Origin: an uncultured bacterium
Lineage (GTDB): Bacteria > Pseudomonadota > Gammaproteobacteria > Burkholderiales > Burkholderiaceae_E
Reading direction: 5' to 3'
DNA: 40,515 bases
NCBI GenBank assembly: GCA_903934795.1
Contig: CAIZPE010000189.1
Location: 1 to 40,515, forward strand
The position numbers and the translations under genes are program-made. Below are positions 26,481 to 35,154 of this stretch, piece after piece. The notes beneath the pieces are model-generated. The model had not been told where the DNA came from and did not search any database. It saw nothing but the letters and a program-made list of their open reading frames with translations. Every line of letters begins with the position of its first letter. Position 1 is the stretch's first letter.

Positions 26481-27947
26481 ATGACGCTTCAACTCAAGAG
26501 CAGCCTGCTGCTGCGTGACAGTGGCTACATCGACGGCCAGTGGGTGCAGGCCGACAGCGGCGCGCGCTTCGCGGTGACCGACCCGGCCACCGGCCAGACC
26601 ATTGCCGCCGTGGCCGACATGGGCGTGGCCGAGACCCGCCGCGCCATCGACGCGGCGGCCCGCGCGCTGCCGGCCTGGCGGGCACGCACCGCCAAGGATC
26701 GCGCGGCGGTGCTGCGTCGCTGGTTCGATCTGGTGATGGCCCATGCCGACGACCTGGCGGCGCTGATGACCGCCGAGCAGGGCAAGCCGCTGGCCGAGGC
26801 GCGGGGTGAGGTGGTCTATGGCGCCTCGTTCATCGAGTGGTTCGCCGAGGAGGGCAAGCGGGTCTGTGGCGAGGTGATTCCCACCTACGCGGCCGACCGG
26901 CGCATCCTGGTGCTCAAGCAGCCGATCGGCGTGTGCGCCGCCATCACGCCGTGGAACTTCCCGATCGCGATGATCACCCGCAAGGTGTCGCCGGCCTTGG
27001 CGGCCGGGTGCACGGTGGTGGCCAAGCCGGCCGAGGCCACGCCGCTCTCGGCGCTGGCGCTGGCGGCGCTGGCCGAGCAAGCGGGCTTCCCGCCGGGCGT
27101 GTTCAACCTGATCGTGGCCGATGGCAGCAAATCGCCGGAGATCGGCCTCGAACTCTGCACGAACCCCACCGTTCGCAAGCTCTCGTTCACCGGATCCACC
27201 GAGGTCGGCCGCATCCTGCTGCGCCAGTCGGCCGACACGGTCAAGAAGCTCTCCCTGGAGCTGGGCGGCAACGCGCCCTTCATCGTCTTCGAGGACGCCG
27301 ATCTCGATGCCGCGGTCGAGGGGGCCCTGGCCTCCAAGTACCGCAACGCCGGTCAGACCTGCGTCTGCGCCAATCGGCTGTATGTGCACGATGCGGTCTA
27401 CGACGACTTCGCTGCCCGGCTGGCGGCCCGCGTGGCCGAGTTCAAGGTCGGGCCGGGCACCGAGCCGGGCGTCACCATCGGGCCGCTGATCGAAGCAGCG
27501 GCCGTGCGCAAGGTCGAGGAGCACATCGCCGATGCCGTGGCCAAGGGTGCCCGCGTGGCGCTTGGCGGCCAGCGCCACACCCTGGGCGGGTTGTTCTTCC
27601 AGCCTACGCTGCTCACCGAGGTCACCGCCGACATGCGGGTGGCCCGCGAGGAAACCTTTGGGCCGGTGGCCCCGCTCTTCCGCTTCCGGTCTGATGAGGA
27701 GGTGGTGGGCATGGCCAATGCCACCGAGTTCGGTCTGGCGGCCTACTTCTACTCGCGCGACATCGGCCGTGTGTTCCGCGTGGCCGAGGCCCTGGAGACC
27801 GGCATGGTCTGCGTCAACAGCGGCCTGCTGTCCACGGAAGTGGCGCCCTTCGGCGGGGTGAAGCAGTCGGGCCTCGGTCGGGAGGGATCCAGCCACGGCA
27901 TCGAGGAATACCTCGAGCTGAAGTATCTCTGTCTGGCCGGACTCTGA
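26481..27947 (+). CDS. gabD: Succinate-semialdehyde dehydrogenase-like NAD(P) aldehyde dehydrogenase
   Basis: This 488-residue aldehyde dehydrogenase most resembles GabD. It has ITPWNFPIAMITRK (nucleotide-binding region), FTGSTEVGRIL, general-base Glu260 in LSLELGGNAP, and the catalytic Cys294 in GQTCVCANR, where the second cysteine (296) forms the redox switch known from GabD enzymes. The C-terminal ending EVAPFGGVKQSGLGREGSSHGIEEY is read in pieces and is also typical. It oxidises succinate or glutarate semialdehyde; the real substrate in this operon may be another semialdehyde. It starts 69 bp after mmsA and precedes the GMC gene by 24 bp. The symbol reflects the family resemblance, not proof. 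Confidence 0.88.
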   Translation: MTLQLKSSLLLRDSGYIDGQWVQADSGARFAVTDPATGQTIAAVADMGVAETRRAIDAAARALPAWRARTAKDRAAVLRRWFDLVMAHADDLAALMTAEQGKPLAEARGEVVYGASFIEWFAEEGKRVCGEVIPTYAADRRILVLKQPIGVCAAITPWNFPIAMITRKVSPALAAGCTVVAKPAEATPLSALALAALAEQAGFPPGVFNLIVADGSKSPEIGLELCTNPTVRKLSFTGSTEVGRILLRQSADTVKKLSLELGGNAPFIVFEDADLDAAVEGALASKYRNAGQTCVCANRLYVHDAVYDDFAARLAARVAEFKVGPGTEPGVTIGPLIEAAAVRKVEEHIADAVAKGARVALGGQRHTLGGLFFQPTLLTEVTADMRVAREETFGPVAPLFRFRSDEEVVGMANATEFGLAAYFYSRDIGRVFRVAEALETGMVCVNSGLLSTEVAPFGGVKQSGLGREGSSHGIEEYLELKYLCLAGL

Positions 27948-27971
27948 TCGCGCGGGGGAGGGCGGCGGGTG

Positions 27972-29606
27972 ATGGACGATTTCGACTACATCGTGGTGGG
28001 TGCGGGCACGGCGGGCTGCCTGCTTGCCAACCGGCTCTCGGCCGACCGCCGCAATCGGGTGCTGCTGCTCGAGGCGGGAGGCAAGGACGACTATGTCTGG
28101 ATCCACATCCCGGTGGGTTACCTCTACTGCATTGGCAACCCGCGCACCGACTGGATGTACATGACCGAGGCCGAGCCCGGCCTGAATGGCCGCAGCATCC
28201 GGTACCCCCGCGGCAAGGTCTTCGGTGGCTGCTCGTCCATCAACGGCATGATCTACATGCGAGGCCAGCGCGGCGACTATGACGGCTGGGCCAGCCTGGG
28301 GAACCGCGGCTGGGGCTGGGACGAGGTGCTGCCCTTCTTCAAGCAGCACGAGGACTACTATCGGCTCGACGGCGGTGGCCAGGACGAACTCCATGGCCAC
28401 GGCGGTGAGTGGCGGATCGAGGCCCAGCGCCTGCGCTGGGAGATTCTCGATGCCTGGCGTGAGGCGGCGGCGGAACAGGGTATTCCGGCCTGCGACGACT
28501 TCAATCGGGGCGACAACTTCGGCTGCGGCTACTTCGAGGTCAACCAGCGGCGAGGCTTCCGCTGGAATGCCGCCAAGGCCTTTCTGCGGCAGGCCATCAC
28601 CCGTCAGAACCTCACCGTGATGAGCGGCGCCCATGTGGAGCGGCTGCAGCTCTCGGATGACGGCAGTCGGGTGCTCGGGGTGGCGGTGCGCGACGCCGGT
28701 GGTGGGCCCAGCCGGGTGGTGGCGGCGCGTCGGGAAGTGGTGCTCGCCGCGGGCGCCGTGGGCACGCCGCAGATCCTTGAACTCTCAGGCATCGGGCGAC
28801 CTGAGGTGCTGGCCGAAGCCGGGGTGCCGGTGCGGCTCGCCGCGCCCGGAGTCGGCGAGAACCTCCAGGATCATTTGCAGCTGCGCACGGTCTTCAAGGT
28901 CAAGGGCGCCGCCACGCTCAATGTGCAGGCCAACTCCCTCTGGGGCAAGGCACGCATGGGTCTGGAGTACCTGCTCTTTCGTAGCGGACCGATGTCAATG
29001 TCCCCCAGCCAGCTCGGCGCGTTCGCCCGGTCGGATCCCGGGCAGGCCCGGGCGAATGTCGAATACCACGTGCAACCGCTGTCGCTCGACAAGTTCGGCG
29101 ATCCCCTGCACCGCTTTCCGGCGATCACCGCGTCGGTGTGCAATCTGCGACCGACGGCTCGAGGCAGCATCCACATTCGCAGCCCGCGGTCGGAAGACGC
29201 GCCGAAGATCGCGCCCAACTACCTGTCCACCCCGGAAGACCGGCAGGTGGCGGCGGATTCCATCCGTCTCACGCGGCGGATCGTGGGCAGTCCGGCACTG
29301 GCCAAGTACTCGCCCGAGGAATTCGTGCCTGGCCCGCAGTATGACTCTGACGAAGCGCTTGCCGAGGCGGCCGGGCTGGTGGGCACCACCATCTTCCATC
29401 CGGTAGGCACCTGCAAGATGGGGCCGGCCGATGATCCTGCAGCGGTGGTGGATGGCGAGTTGCGCTTTCGTGGGCTCACGGGTCTGCGCATCGCCGATGC
29501 CTCGGTCATGCCCACCATCACCTCGGGCAACACCAACTCGCCCACGCTGATGATCGCGGAGCGCGCTGCTGCCTGGATGCTGGCCGCGCACCAGGCTTCT
29601 GGCTGA
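27972..29606 (+). CDS. GMC-family FAD oxidoreductase (choline dehydrogenase-like)
   Basis: This 544-residue flavoenzyme has the FAD dinucleotide fold GAGTAG (11-16), the GMC signature 1 in RGKVFGGCSSINGMIYMRG, signature 2 around AAGAVGTPQILELSGIG and the catalytic histidine H476 in IFHPVGTCKMG, followed by an NTNSPTLMIAERAA end, where an asparagine replaces the second histidine. Such enzymes oxidise a primary or secondary alcohol to an aldehyde or ketone, which would feed the two aldehyde dehydrogenases upstream. ATG 27972 is preceded immediately by an in-frame GTG (27969), which is an equally possible start. No signal peptide. The substrate is unknown; choline itself is unlikely because no betaine aldehyde dehydrogenase partner is seen. 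Confidence 0.9.
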   Translation: MDDFDYIVVGAGTAGCLLANRLSADRRNRVLLLEAGGKDDYVWIHIPVGYLYCIGNPRTDWMYMTEAEPGLNGRSIRYPRGKVFGGCSSINGMIYMRGQRGDYDGWASLGNRGWGWDEVLPFFKQHEDYYRLDGGGQDELHGHGGEWRIEAQRLRWEILDAWREAAAEQGIPACDDFNRGDNFGCGYFEVNQRRGFRWNAAKAFLRQAITRQNLTVMSGAHVERLQLSDDGSRVLGVAVRDAGGGPSRVVAARREVVLAAGAVGTPQILELSGIGRPEVLAEAGVPVRLAAPGVGENLQDHLQLRTVFKVKGAATLNVQANSLWGKARMGLEYLLFRSGPMSMSPSQLGAFARSDPGQARANVEYHVQPLSLDKFGDPLHRFPAITASVCNLRPTARGSIHIRSPRSEDAPKIAPNYLSTPEDRQVAADSIRLTRRIVGSPALAKYSPEEFVPGPQYDSDEALAEAAGLVGTTIFHPVGTCKMGPADDPAAVVDGELRFRGLTGLRIADASVMPTITSGNTNSPTLMIAERAAAWMLAAHQASG

Positions 29607-29733
29607 GGCAGGGCGGGCGTGCTGATGGGCGGCAGGGCAGGGGGGCGATGCTTCAGCGGGTGTCCGTGCCGCTGCCTGTCACTGCGAGGCCAAGGCGAAC
29701 CCTGAGAAAAGCCTGCGCCCTGATCGGAGTCTC

Positions 29734-29749
29734 TGTTTCACGTGGAACA
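29734..29749 (+). other. parS: parS centromere site 1
   Basis: TGTTTCACGTGGAACA matches the bacterial parS consensus TGTTTCACGTGAAACA at 15 of 16 positions. It lies about 4.5 kb from parB, in the non-coding region upstream of mnmG. ParB nucleates on such sites to spread along DNA. Confidence 0.88.
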
Positions 29750-30322
29750 GGTTGAGCACGGTGGTCAGGCCGAGGCTGCATTGAAGGCGACTGAGGCCGC
29801 GCGATGTCACCGCGCTGCGGGCGGCGGCTGGATGATCGGCTTCACCCGGGCAGTGACCGTGTGGCGTAACGTGTCGGATGTGAAGCGGTGCGCCCTGCTG
29901 CCGATCCGGTGCCACTCGGCGCCTCGACAGGCGCAGCCGAACCGCTGAGCCCGTGTTCCGTGTCGCGCTTGCACTTTCCCGGTGCCGCGCCGGGTCATGG
30001 GGATCTCGGGGTTCCCCCGGCAGGTGGGCTGCGCGGAAGGCTGGCAGCAATGCGGGCTCTCCAGGCTGTCCGGGCTCTCCGCGGTGTTGACGCTGACGCA
30101 GCGGTCGCGGTTGTCGGCGCCGTCAACGGAGCGGAGGGTGGTGCTAGCAATCTTATCTATCCCACGGATCATGGTCGGTGGGTCACACTGCCCCGCAGCC
30201 ATTCGAGAGACCCGTCCCGGCGGCGCTTCTGCGGCGTACTGAACGCAGGTGCTCCCCTGGCGCCTTGCGACGGAGGTCGCCCTTCATTCACCCGCAGTGC
30301 CTGTGGTTTGTGGATGAAGCTC

Positions 30323-30338
30323 TGTTCCACGTGAAACA
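30323..30338 (-). other. parS: parS centromere site 2 (inverted copy)
   Basis: On the plus strand this reads TGTTCCACGTGAAACA, exactly the reverse complement of site 1; identity extends to 20 bp including flanks (CTC and AG). The two sites are 589 bp apart and oppositely oriented. Confidence 0.88.
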
Positions 30339-30795
30339 GAGGGGCCCCTGGGGTCTCCGACTCGGGAGCGCTTCAGTCCGCAGGTGTTGATGCCGAGCGG
30401 GGTGTCAAGCGGACAGTAACCCGCGGCGGCGGTTGCGATCGGGACGACGCCGATCAACCCTCAGGCGCCGATCGCGCCGGCTCATGCTGCCGCCACAAGA
30501 TCGAGCCCCTCAGCCAGACGGGTCAGCCGATCGAGGCGGCCTTCGTTGGCTTTCATGCGCCTCTCCCCGTGGATTGACGCGCCGGTCTGCTCATCTCCCA
30601 TGTCAACCTGCCTGGCGCTGCCGATCTCTGACGGTGCTGATCGAGCGTGACGATGAGCCCCGCAGGGCAGGGTGCTCGATGCCGGATGCATTCGCCAGCG
30701 GCCGTCGGGCGGGATTCACGCGGAACCCGTCGATCACCCCGGCAACGACTCTTTTCGTTATCATGGCCGGTTTCGCCGCACGCAGGCAGACTCCG

Positions 30796-32715
30796 ATGGA
30801 TTATCCGAAGACCTTCGATGTGATCGTCGTGGGCGGGGGCCATGCAGGCACCGAGGCCGCCCTGGCCAGTGCCCGACTCGGCGCCAGCACGCTGCTGCTT
30901 ACCCACAGCATCGAAACCCTCGGGCAGATGTCCTGCAATCCGTCGATCGGGGGCATCGGCAAGGGCCATCTCGTCAAGGAGATCGATGCGCTGGGTGGTG
31001 CCATGGCAGCCGCCACCGACGAGGCCGGCATCCAGTTCCGCATCCTGAATGCCAGCAAGGGTCCGGCGGTGCGCGCCACCCGCGCCCAGGCCGACCGGGT
31101 GCTCTATCGGCAGGCCATCCGCCGGCGCCTCGAGAACCAGCCCCATCTCGAGATCTTCCAGCAGGCCGTGGATGACCTCATCGTGGAAGGCGATCGGGTC
31201 TGCGGCGCCATCACCCAGCTCGGCCTGCGCTTTCGCGCCCGTGCGGTGGTGCTCACCGCGGGCACCTTCCTGAACGGCCTCGTCCATGTCGGCCTGGCGC
31301 GCTACTCGGCGGGCCGGGCGGCCGATCCGCCGTCGATCTCTCTGGCGGCACGGTTGCGTGAGCTGAAACTGCCGCAGGGCCGACTGAAGACCGGCACGCC
31401 GCCGCGCATCGATGGCCGCAGCATCGACTTCTCGCGCTGCGAGGCGCAGCCCGGTGATCTCGACCCGGTACCGGTGTTCTCCTTTCTGGGCGATCCGGCG
31501 CAGCATCCGCGCCAGTTGCCCTGCTGGATCACCCACACCAACCCCCGCACCCACGAGATCATCCGCGGCGGTCTGGACCGCAGTCCGATGTACACCGGCG
31601 TGATCGAGGGGGTAGGGCCGCGCTACTGCCCGTCGGTGGAAGACAAGATCCACCGCTTCGCGGACAAGTCGGCCCATCAGGTGTTCCTCGAGCCGGAGGG
31701 CCTGGACACCCATGAGTTCTACCCGAATGGCATCTCCACCAGCCTGCCTTTCGATGTGCAGCTCGACCTGGTGCACAGCATCGTCGGCCTGGAGAAGGCC
31801 CACCTCATCCGACCGGGCTACGCCATCGAGTACGACTACTTCGATCCCCGCGGCCTGAAGGCCACGCTCGAGACTCGCGCGATCGCCGGTCTGTACTTTG
31901 CCGGGCAGATCAACGGCACCACCGGCTACGAGGAGGCCGCTGCCCAGGGCCTGCTGGCCGGCCTGAACGCCGGTCTGGCGGTGCATGGCCGCGAGCCCTT
32001 CACCCTGCGTCGCGACCAGGCCTATCTCGGCGTGCTGGTCGATGACCTCATCACCCGTGGGGTTTCCGAACCCTACCGGATGTTCACCAGCCGGGCCGAG
32101 TATCGCCTGAGCCTGCGGGAAGACAACGCCGATCTGCGCCTCACCGAGATCGGCCGGCAGATCGGCTGCGTCGACGATGCCCGCTGGGCGGCCTTCTGCC
32201 GCAAGCGCGACGCGATCGAGACCGAACTGCAGCGCCTGCGTGACATCAGCGTCAACCCGAAGAAGCTGCCGCCCGAACAGGCCACCGCCGTGCTTGGTCA
32301 GCCGATCGAGCGCGACCACACCCTCGCCGAACTGCTGGCCCGGCCCGAGGTGCGCTACGCCGCGCTGATGTCGGTGGCCGGGCCCGGGGTGCCCGAGCGT
32401 GGCGAGGCGCTCGGCCTCGATCCGCTGCGTGCCACCGAGGTGGTGGAGCAGATCGAGATCCAGTGCAAGTACGCCGGCTACATCGCCCGCCAGCAAGCGG
32501 AAGTGGCCCGGGCCAGCCGCCATGAGGACCTCGCCATTCCCCCTGACTTCGACTACACGCGGGTGCGGGGGCTGTCCAACGAGGTGCGGGGCAAGCTCAC
32601 CGCGCAGCGCCCCGAGACCGTGGGCCAGGCCTCCCGCATCTCGGGCGTCACGCCGGCGGCGGTCTCCCTGCTGCTGGTCTATCTGCGCAAGCGGCGTCTG
32701 CAGCAGGCGGCCTGA
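30796..32715 (+). CDS. mnmG: tRNA uridine-5-carboxymethylaminomethyl modification enzyme MnmG
   Basis: MnmG (GidA) with MnmE adds the carboxymethylaminomethyl group at U34 of several tRNAs. The 639-residue length is typical. The FAD-binding motif [13 protein letters not shown] is at 11-23, followed by the family marks [15 protein letters not shown] and [19 protein letters not shown], then [16 protein letters not shown] and the C-terminal [12 protein letters not shown] region used for MnmE contact. The long upstream frame has no support; ATG 30796 is where the family begins. A TATCAT at 30759-30764 may be its -10. It starts the block mnmG-rsmG-parA-parB, all on one strand with 0-3 bp gaps or overlaps, standard near the replication origin in many Proteobacteria. 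Confidence 0.97.
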   Translation: MDYPKTFDVIVVGGGHAGTEAALASARLGASTLLLTHSIETLGQMSCNPSIGGIGKGHLVKEIDALGGAMAAATDEAGIQFRILNASKGPAVRATRAQADRVLYRQAIRRRLENQPHLEIFQQAVDDLIVEGDRVCGAITQLGLRFRARAVVLTAGTFLNGLVHVGLARYSAGRAADPPSISLAARLRELKLPQGRLKTGTPPRIDGRSIDFSRCEAQPGDLDPVPVFSFLGDPAQHPRQLPCWITHTNPRTHEIIRGGLDRSPMYTGVIEGVGPRYCPSVEDKIHRFADKSAHQVFLEPEGLDTHEFYPNGISTSLPFDVQLDLVHSIVGLEKAHLIRPGYAIEYDYFDPRGLKATLETRAIAGLYFAGQINGTTGYEEAAAQGLLAGLNAGLAVHGREPFTLRRDQAYLGVLVDDLITRGVSEPYRMFTSRAEYRLSLREDNADLRLTEIGRQIGCVDDARWAAFCRKRDAIETELQRLRDISVNPKKLPPEQATAVLGQPIERDHTLAELLARPEVRYAALMSVAGPGVPERGEALGLDPLRATEVVEQIEIQCKYAGYIARQQAEVARASRHEDLAIPPDFDYTRVRGLSNEVRGKLTAQRPETVGQASRISGVTPAAVSLLLVYLRKRRLQQAA

Positions 32716-32718
32716 GCG

Positions 32719-33444
32719 GTGAGCCGCGTCGGCAAGCCTTTGCCCGACGATGCTCCGGCCCGCCTGGCCCGGGCACTGTCGGCGCTGGGTCTGAGCCTGC
32801 CCGAGCCGCGTCAGCGCCTTCTGCTGGGCCACCTTGCGCTGCTGGCGCGCTGGAACGCCACCCACAACCTCACCGCGGTGCGTGACCCCGCCGAGATGCT
32901 GGTGCAGCACTGCTTTGACTGCCTGGCCATCATCGCGCCCCTGCGCGATGCCGCCCGGGCGGGGCGAGACCACCTCGCCGACGGGGCGGTGGTGCTCGAT
33001 GTCGGCAGCGGTGGTGCGCTGCCCGGTGCCGTGCTGGCCATCTGCGTGCCCGGCGTGCAGGTGCACTGCGTGGATGCGGTGGCCAAGAAGGCCGCCTTTG
33101 CCCGGCAGCTGCGCGTCGAGCTCGGCCTGAGCAATCTGCACGCTCACCATGCCCGGCTCTGGCCCGATCGCCCCCCGGAGCCGGCGCTGCGCGATCTGCC
33201 GCCGGTGACGCTGGTGGTGTCGCGCGCCTTCGGCACCCTGGCCGAGTTCGTCCGGCTGAGCCTGCCCCTCTTGGCCGAGCAGGGCGTCTGGGCGGCCATG
33301 AAGGGCGCGCTGCCGGAAGACGAGTTGCGTGAACTGCCCGAGGGCGTGAATCTGTCGGCTGCGATTACACTGGCCGTTCCGCAGATGGACGCCCGTCGCC
33401 ACCTGCTGCTGCTTGAGCGCCGCAGTGCGCCAGCCCTGGCCTGA
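32719..33444 (+). CDS. rsmG: 16S rRNA m7G527 methyltransferase RsmG
   Basis: RsmG (GidB) methylates N7 of G527 in 16S rRNA using S-adenosylmethionine. The protein has 241 residues, the upper range for the family. The N-terminal helical part contains LLARWNATHNLTAVRDP (41-57), a strong family mark; the SAM-binding glycine loop is VLDVGSGGALPG (92-103), slightly varied from the usual VGSGAGLPG. Later VVSRAFGTLAEF corresponds to the conserved SRA region. The start is GTG at 32719, 3 bp after the mnmG stop; no ATG is in a suitable place. It is followed by parA after 2 bp. Confidence 0.93.
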   Translation: MSRVGKPLPDDAPARLARALSALGLSLPEPRQRLLLGHLALLARWNATHNLTAVRDPAEMLVQHCFDCLAIIAPLRDAARAGRDHLADGAVVLDVGSGGALPGAVLAICVPGVQVHCVDAVAKKAAFARQLRVELGLSNLHAHHARLWPDRPPEPALRDLPPVTLVVSRAFGTLAEFVRLSLPLLAEQGVWAAMKGALPEDELRELPEGVNLSAAITLAVPQMDARRHLLLLERRSAPALA

Positions 33445-33446
33445 CC

Positions 33447-34226
33447 ATGTCACGCATCTTCGTCGTCGCCAATCAGAAGGGCGGGGTGGGCAAGACCACC
33501 ACCACCGTCAACCTCGCCGCTGCGCTCGATCAGCTCGGCCAGCGGGTGCTGCTGGTCGACCTCGACCCGCAGGGCAATGCCACCATGGGCTGCGGCATCG
33601 ACAAGCGCACCCTGCCGCGCTCGGTCTACCAGGTGCTGATCGGCCAGAGCGTGGTGGCCGAGGCCGCCCAGCCCACGCCGCATGGCGGCTTTCGGGTGCT
33701 GCCGGCCAACCGCGAACTGGCCGGCGCCGAGGTCGAGCTGGTCGACCTCGACCGCCGCGAGCTGCGCCTGCGCGATGCCCTGGCCGCGGTCAGCGCCGAC
33801 TTCGATGTGGTGCTCATCGACTGCCCGCCCTCGCTCTCCATGCTCACCCTCAACGGCCTGTGCGCGGCTCATGGCGTGATCATCCCGATGCAGTGCGAGT
33901 ACTACGCGCTGGAGGGTTTGTCAGACCTGGTCAACAGCATCAAGAAAGTGCACGCCAACTTCAACACCCGCCTGAAGGTGATCGGCCTGCTGCGGGTGAT
34001 GTTCGATCCGCGCATGACGCTGTCGCAGCAGGTCTCCGAACAGCTCTCGCAGCACTTCGGCGACAAGGTCTTCAGGTCGATCATTCCCCGCAATGTCCGG
34101 CTCGCCGAGGCGCCCAGCCACGGCATGCCGGGCGTGGTCTTCGACCCCTCATCCAAGGGGGCGCGCGGCTATGTCGAGTTCGCCGCCGAACTCATCGAGC
34201 GCCTCCGGAGCCTCCCCGATGACTGA
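33447..34226 (+). CDS. parA: Chromosome partitioning ATPase ParA (Soj)
   Basis: This 259-residue Walker-type ATPase drives segregation of ParB-parS complexes. The deviant Walker A motif KGGVGKTT is at 11-18 with the signature lysine 11, DLDPQGN at about 38-44 and the Walker B-like VVLIDCPPSLS near 120. There is no N-terminal helix-turn-helix, as in chromosomal type Ib/Soj proteins, so it does not repress its own operon by that route. It begins 2 bp after rsmG and overlaps parB by 8 bp. Confidence 0.96.
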   Translation: MSRIFVVANQKGGVGKTTTTVNLAAALDQLGQRVLLVDLDPQGNATMGCGIDKRTLPRSVYQVLIGQSVVAEAAQPTPHGGFRVLPANRELAGAEVELVDLDRRELRLRDALAAVSADFDVVLIDCPPSLSMLTLNGLCAAHGVIIPMQCEYYALEGLSDLVNSIKKVHANFNTRLKVIGLLRVMFDPRMTLSQQVSEQLSQHFGDKVFRSIIPRNVRLAEAPSHGMPGVVFDPSSKGARGYVEFAAELIERLRSLPDD

Positions 34227-35154
34227 CTCACCTCCCCGGCGCAAGCCGCCTGCCGCTGCCAAGCCCAAGGGGCTGGGGCGCGGCCTCGATGCCCTGCTCG
34301 GTGCCGATCTGCCGGTGGCCGGCACGGCCGCTGCTCCCGGCCCGGTGGCCACCCTGCCGGTGGCCCGCCTCCAGGCCGGCCGCTACCAGCCGCGATCGCG
34401 CATGGATGAATCCGCCCTGCAGGAGCTGGCCGATTCCATCCGCCAGCACGGCGTGATGCAGCCCATCCTGGTGCGGCCGCTCGAGTCGCATCGCTACGAG
34501 ATCATCGCCGGCGAGCGCCGCTTCCGCGCCGCCCAGATCGCCGGTCTCGACGAGGTGCCGGTGCTGGTGCGCGAGGTGGCCGACGCGCAGGCGCTGGCCA
34601 TGGCCCTGATCGAGAACATCCAGCGCGAAGACCTCAATCCGCTGGAGGAGGCCCAGGCCATCCGCCGGCTGATCGACGAGTTCAGCTACTCGCACGAGCA
34701 GGCTGCCGAGGCGATCGGGCGTTCGCGCAGCGCCACCTCCAACCTGCTGCGCCTGCTCAACCTGGCCGAGCCGGTGCAGGCCTTGCTGCTGGCGGGCGAC
34801 ATCGACATGGGCCATGCCCGGGCCCTGCTGGCGGTCGATCGGGCGGCGCAGATCATGCTGGCCCACGAGGTGGTCGAGAAGCGCCTGACCGTGCGCGAGA
34901 CCGAGAAGCGGGTGCTGCAGCACCAGCGCGCCCAGGATCCCGCCGCCAGCGCGCCGCGCGCGGCAGGCGGCCGCCGGCCCGATCCCGATGTGCAGCGTCT
35001 GCAGACCCGGCTGGCCGATGCCCTCGCCGCCGAGGTGAGCATCCGCGTGGGTGCCCGCGGTCGGGGCCAGCTGGTGATCGGGTTCTCCGGCCCCGAGCAG
35101 TTCCAGGGTCTGCTCGAGCGTCTGGGCCTGGGCGAGGGCGATCAGGCCGACTGA
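34219..35154 (+). CDS. parB: Chromosome partitioning protein ParB (Spo0J)
   Basis: ParB binds parS, hydrolyses CTP and slides along DNA as a clamp. The protein has 311 residues. The N-terminal KGLGRGLDALLG (17-28) is the ParA-stimulating peptide; GERRFRAAQ (98-106) is the CTP-binding arginine motif; the helix-turn-helix is at about 158-178 (YSHEQAAEAIGRSRSATSN in the sequence); the C-terminus (about 265-311) is the dimerisation domain. ATG 34219 overlaps the end of parA; the frame upstream of it is only a shadow of parA. Two matching parS sites lie upstream at 29734 and 30323. Its end overlaps the convergent EAL gene by 13 bp. Confidence 0.96.
   Translation: MTDSPPRRKPPAAAKPKGLGRGLDALLGADLPVAGTAAAPGPVATLPVARLQAGRYQPRSRMDESALQELADSIRQHGVMQPILVRPLESHRYEIIAGERRFRAAQIAGLDEVPVLVREVADAQALAMALIENIQREDLNPLEEAQAIRRLIDEFSYSHEQAAEAIGRSRSATSNLLRLLNLAEPVQALLLAGDIDMGHARALLAVDRAAQIMLAHEVVEKRLTVRETEKRVLQHQRAQDPAASAPRAAGGRRPDPDVQRLQTRLADALAAEVSIRVGARGRGQLVIGFSGPEQFQGLLERLGLGEGDQAD

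Larger units (their letters stand above)
29607..30795. other. Non-coding 1.19 kb region with parS sites
   Basis: I see no credible protein gene here; the frames that are open lack start signals and family resemblance. It contains two parS sites (listed separately), a hairpin GCGCCT-CGAC-AGGCGC at 29919-29934 inside a sequence resembling a dispersed betaproteobacterial repeat, a direct repeat of GGGCTCTCC near 30056-30082, and single DnaA-box-like sequence TCATCCACA on the minus strand (30309-30317, one mismatch to TTATCCACA) beside the second parS. There is no cluster of DnaA boxes and no AT-rich unwinding element, so an origin is not supported. The promoter of mnmG should lie at its right end. 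Confidence 0.6.

Noticed and set aside
29888-30334. A 148-residue plus-strand frame in the parS region
   Set aside because: No ribosome site, low-complexity Arg/Ala/Gly composition, and it runs across a parS site; no protein resemblance.
30482-30691. A 69-residue minus-strand frame upstream of mnmG
   Set aside because: No recognisable domain and no start signal; it is more likely chance in GC-rich DNA.
29607-30795. Replication origin (oriC)
   Set aside because: The position upstream of mnmG recalls E. coli, but there is only one imperfect DnaA-box-like sequence, no cluster and no AT-rich unwinding region.
30553-33453. A 966-residue open frame on the minus strand opposite mnmG and rsmG
   Set aside because: It is the antisense reading of two certain genes, kept open by the high GC content; its composition is His/Gln/Gly-rich with no family features.
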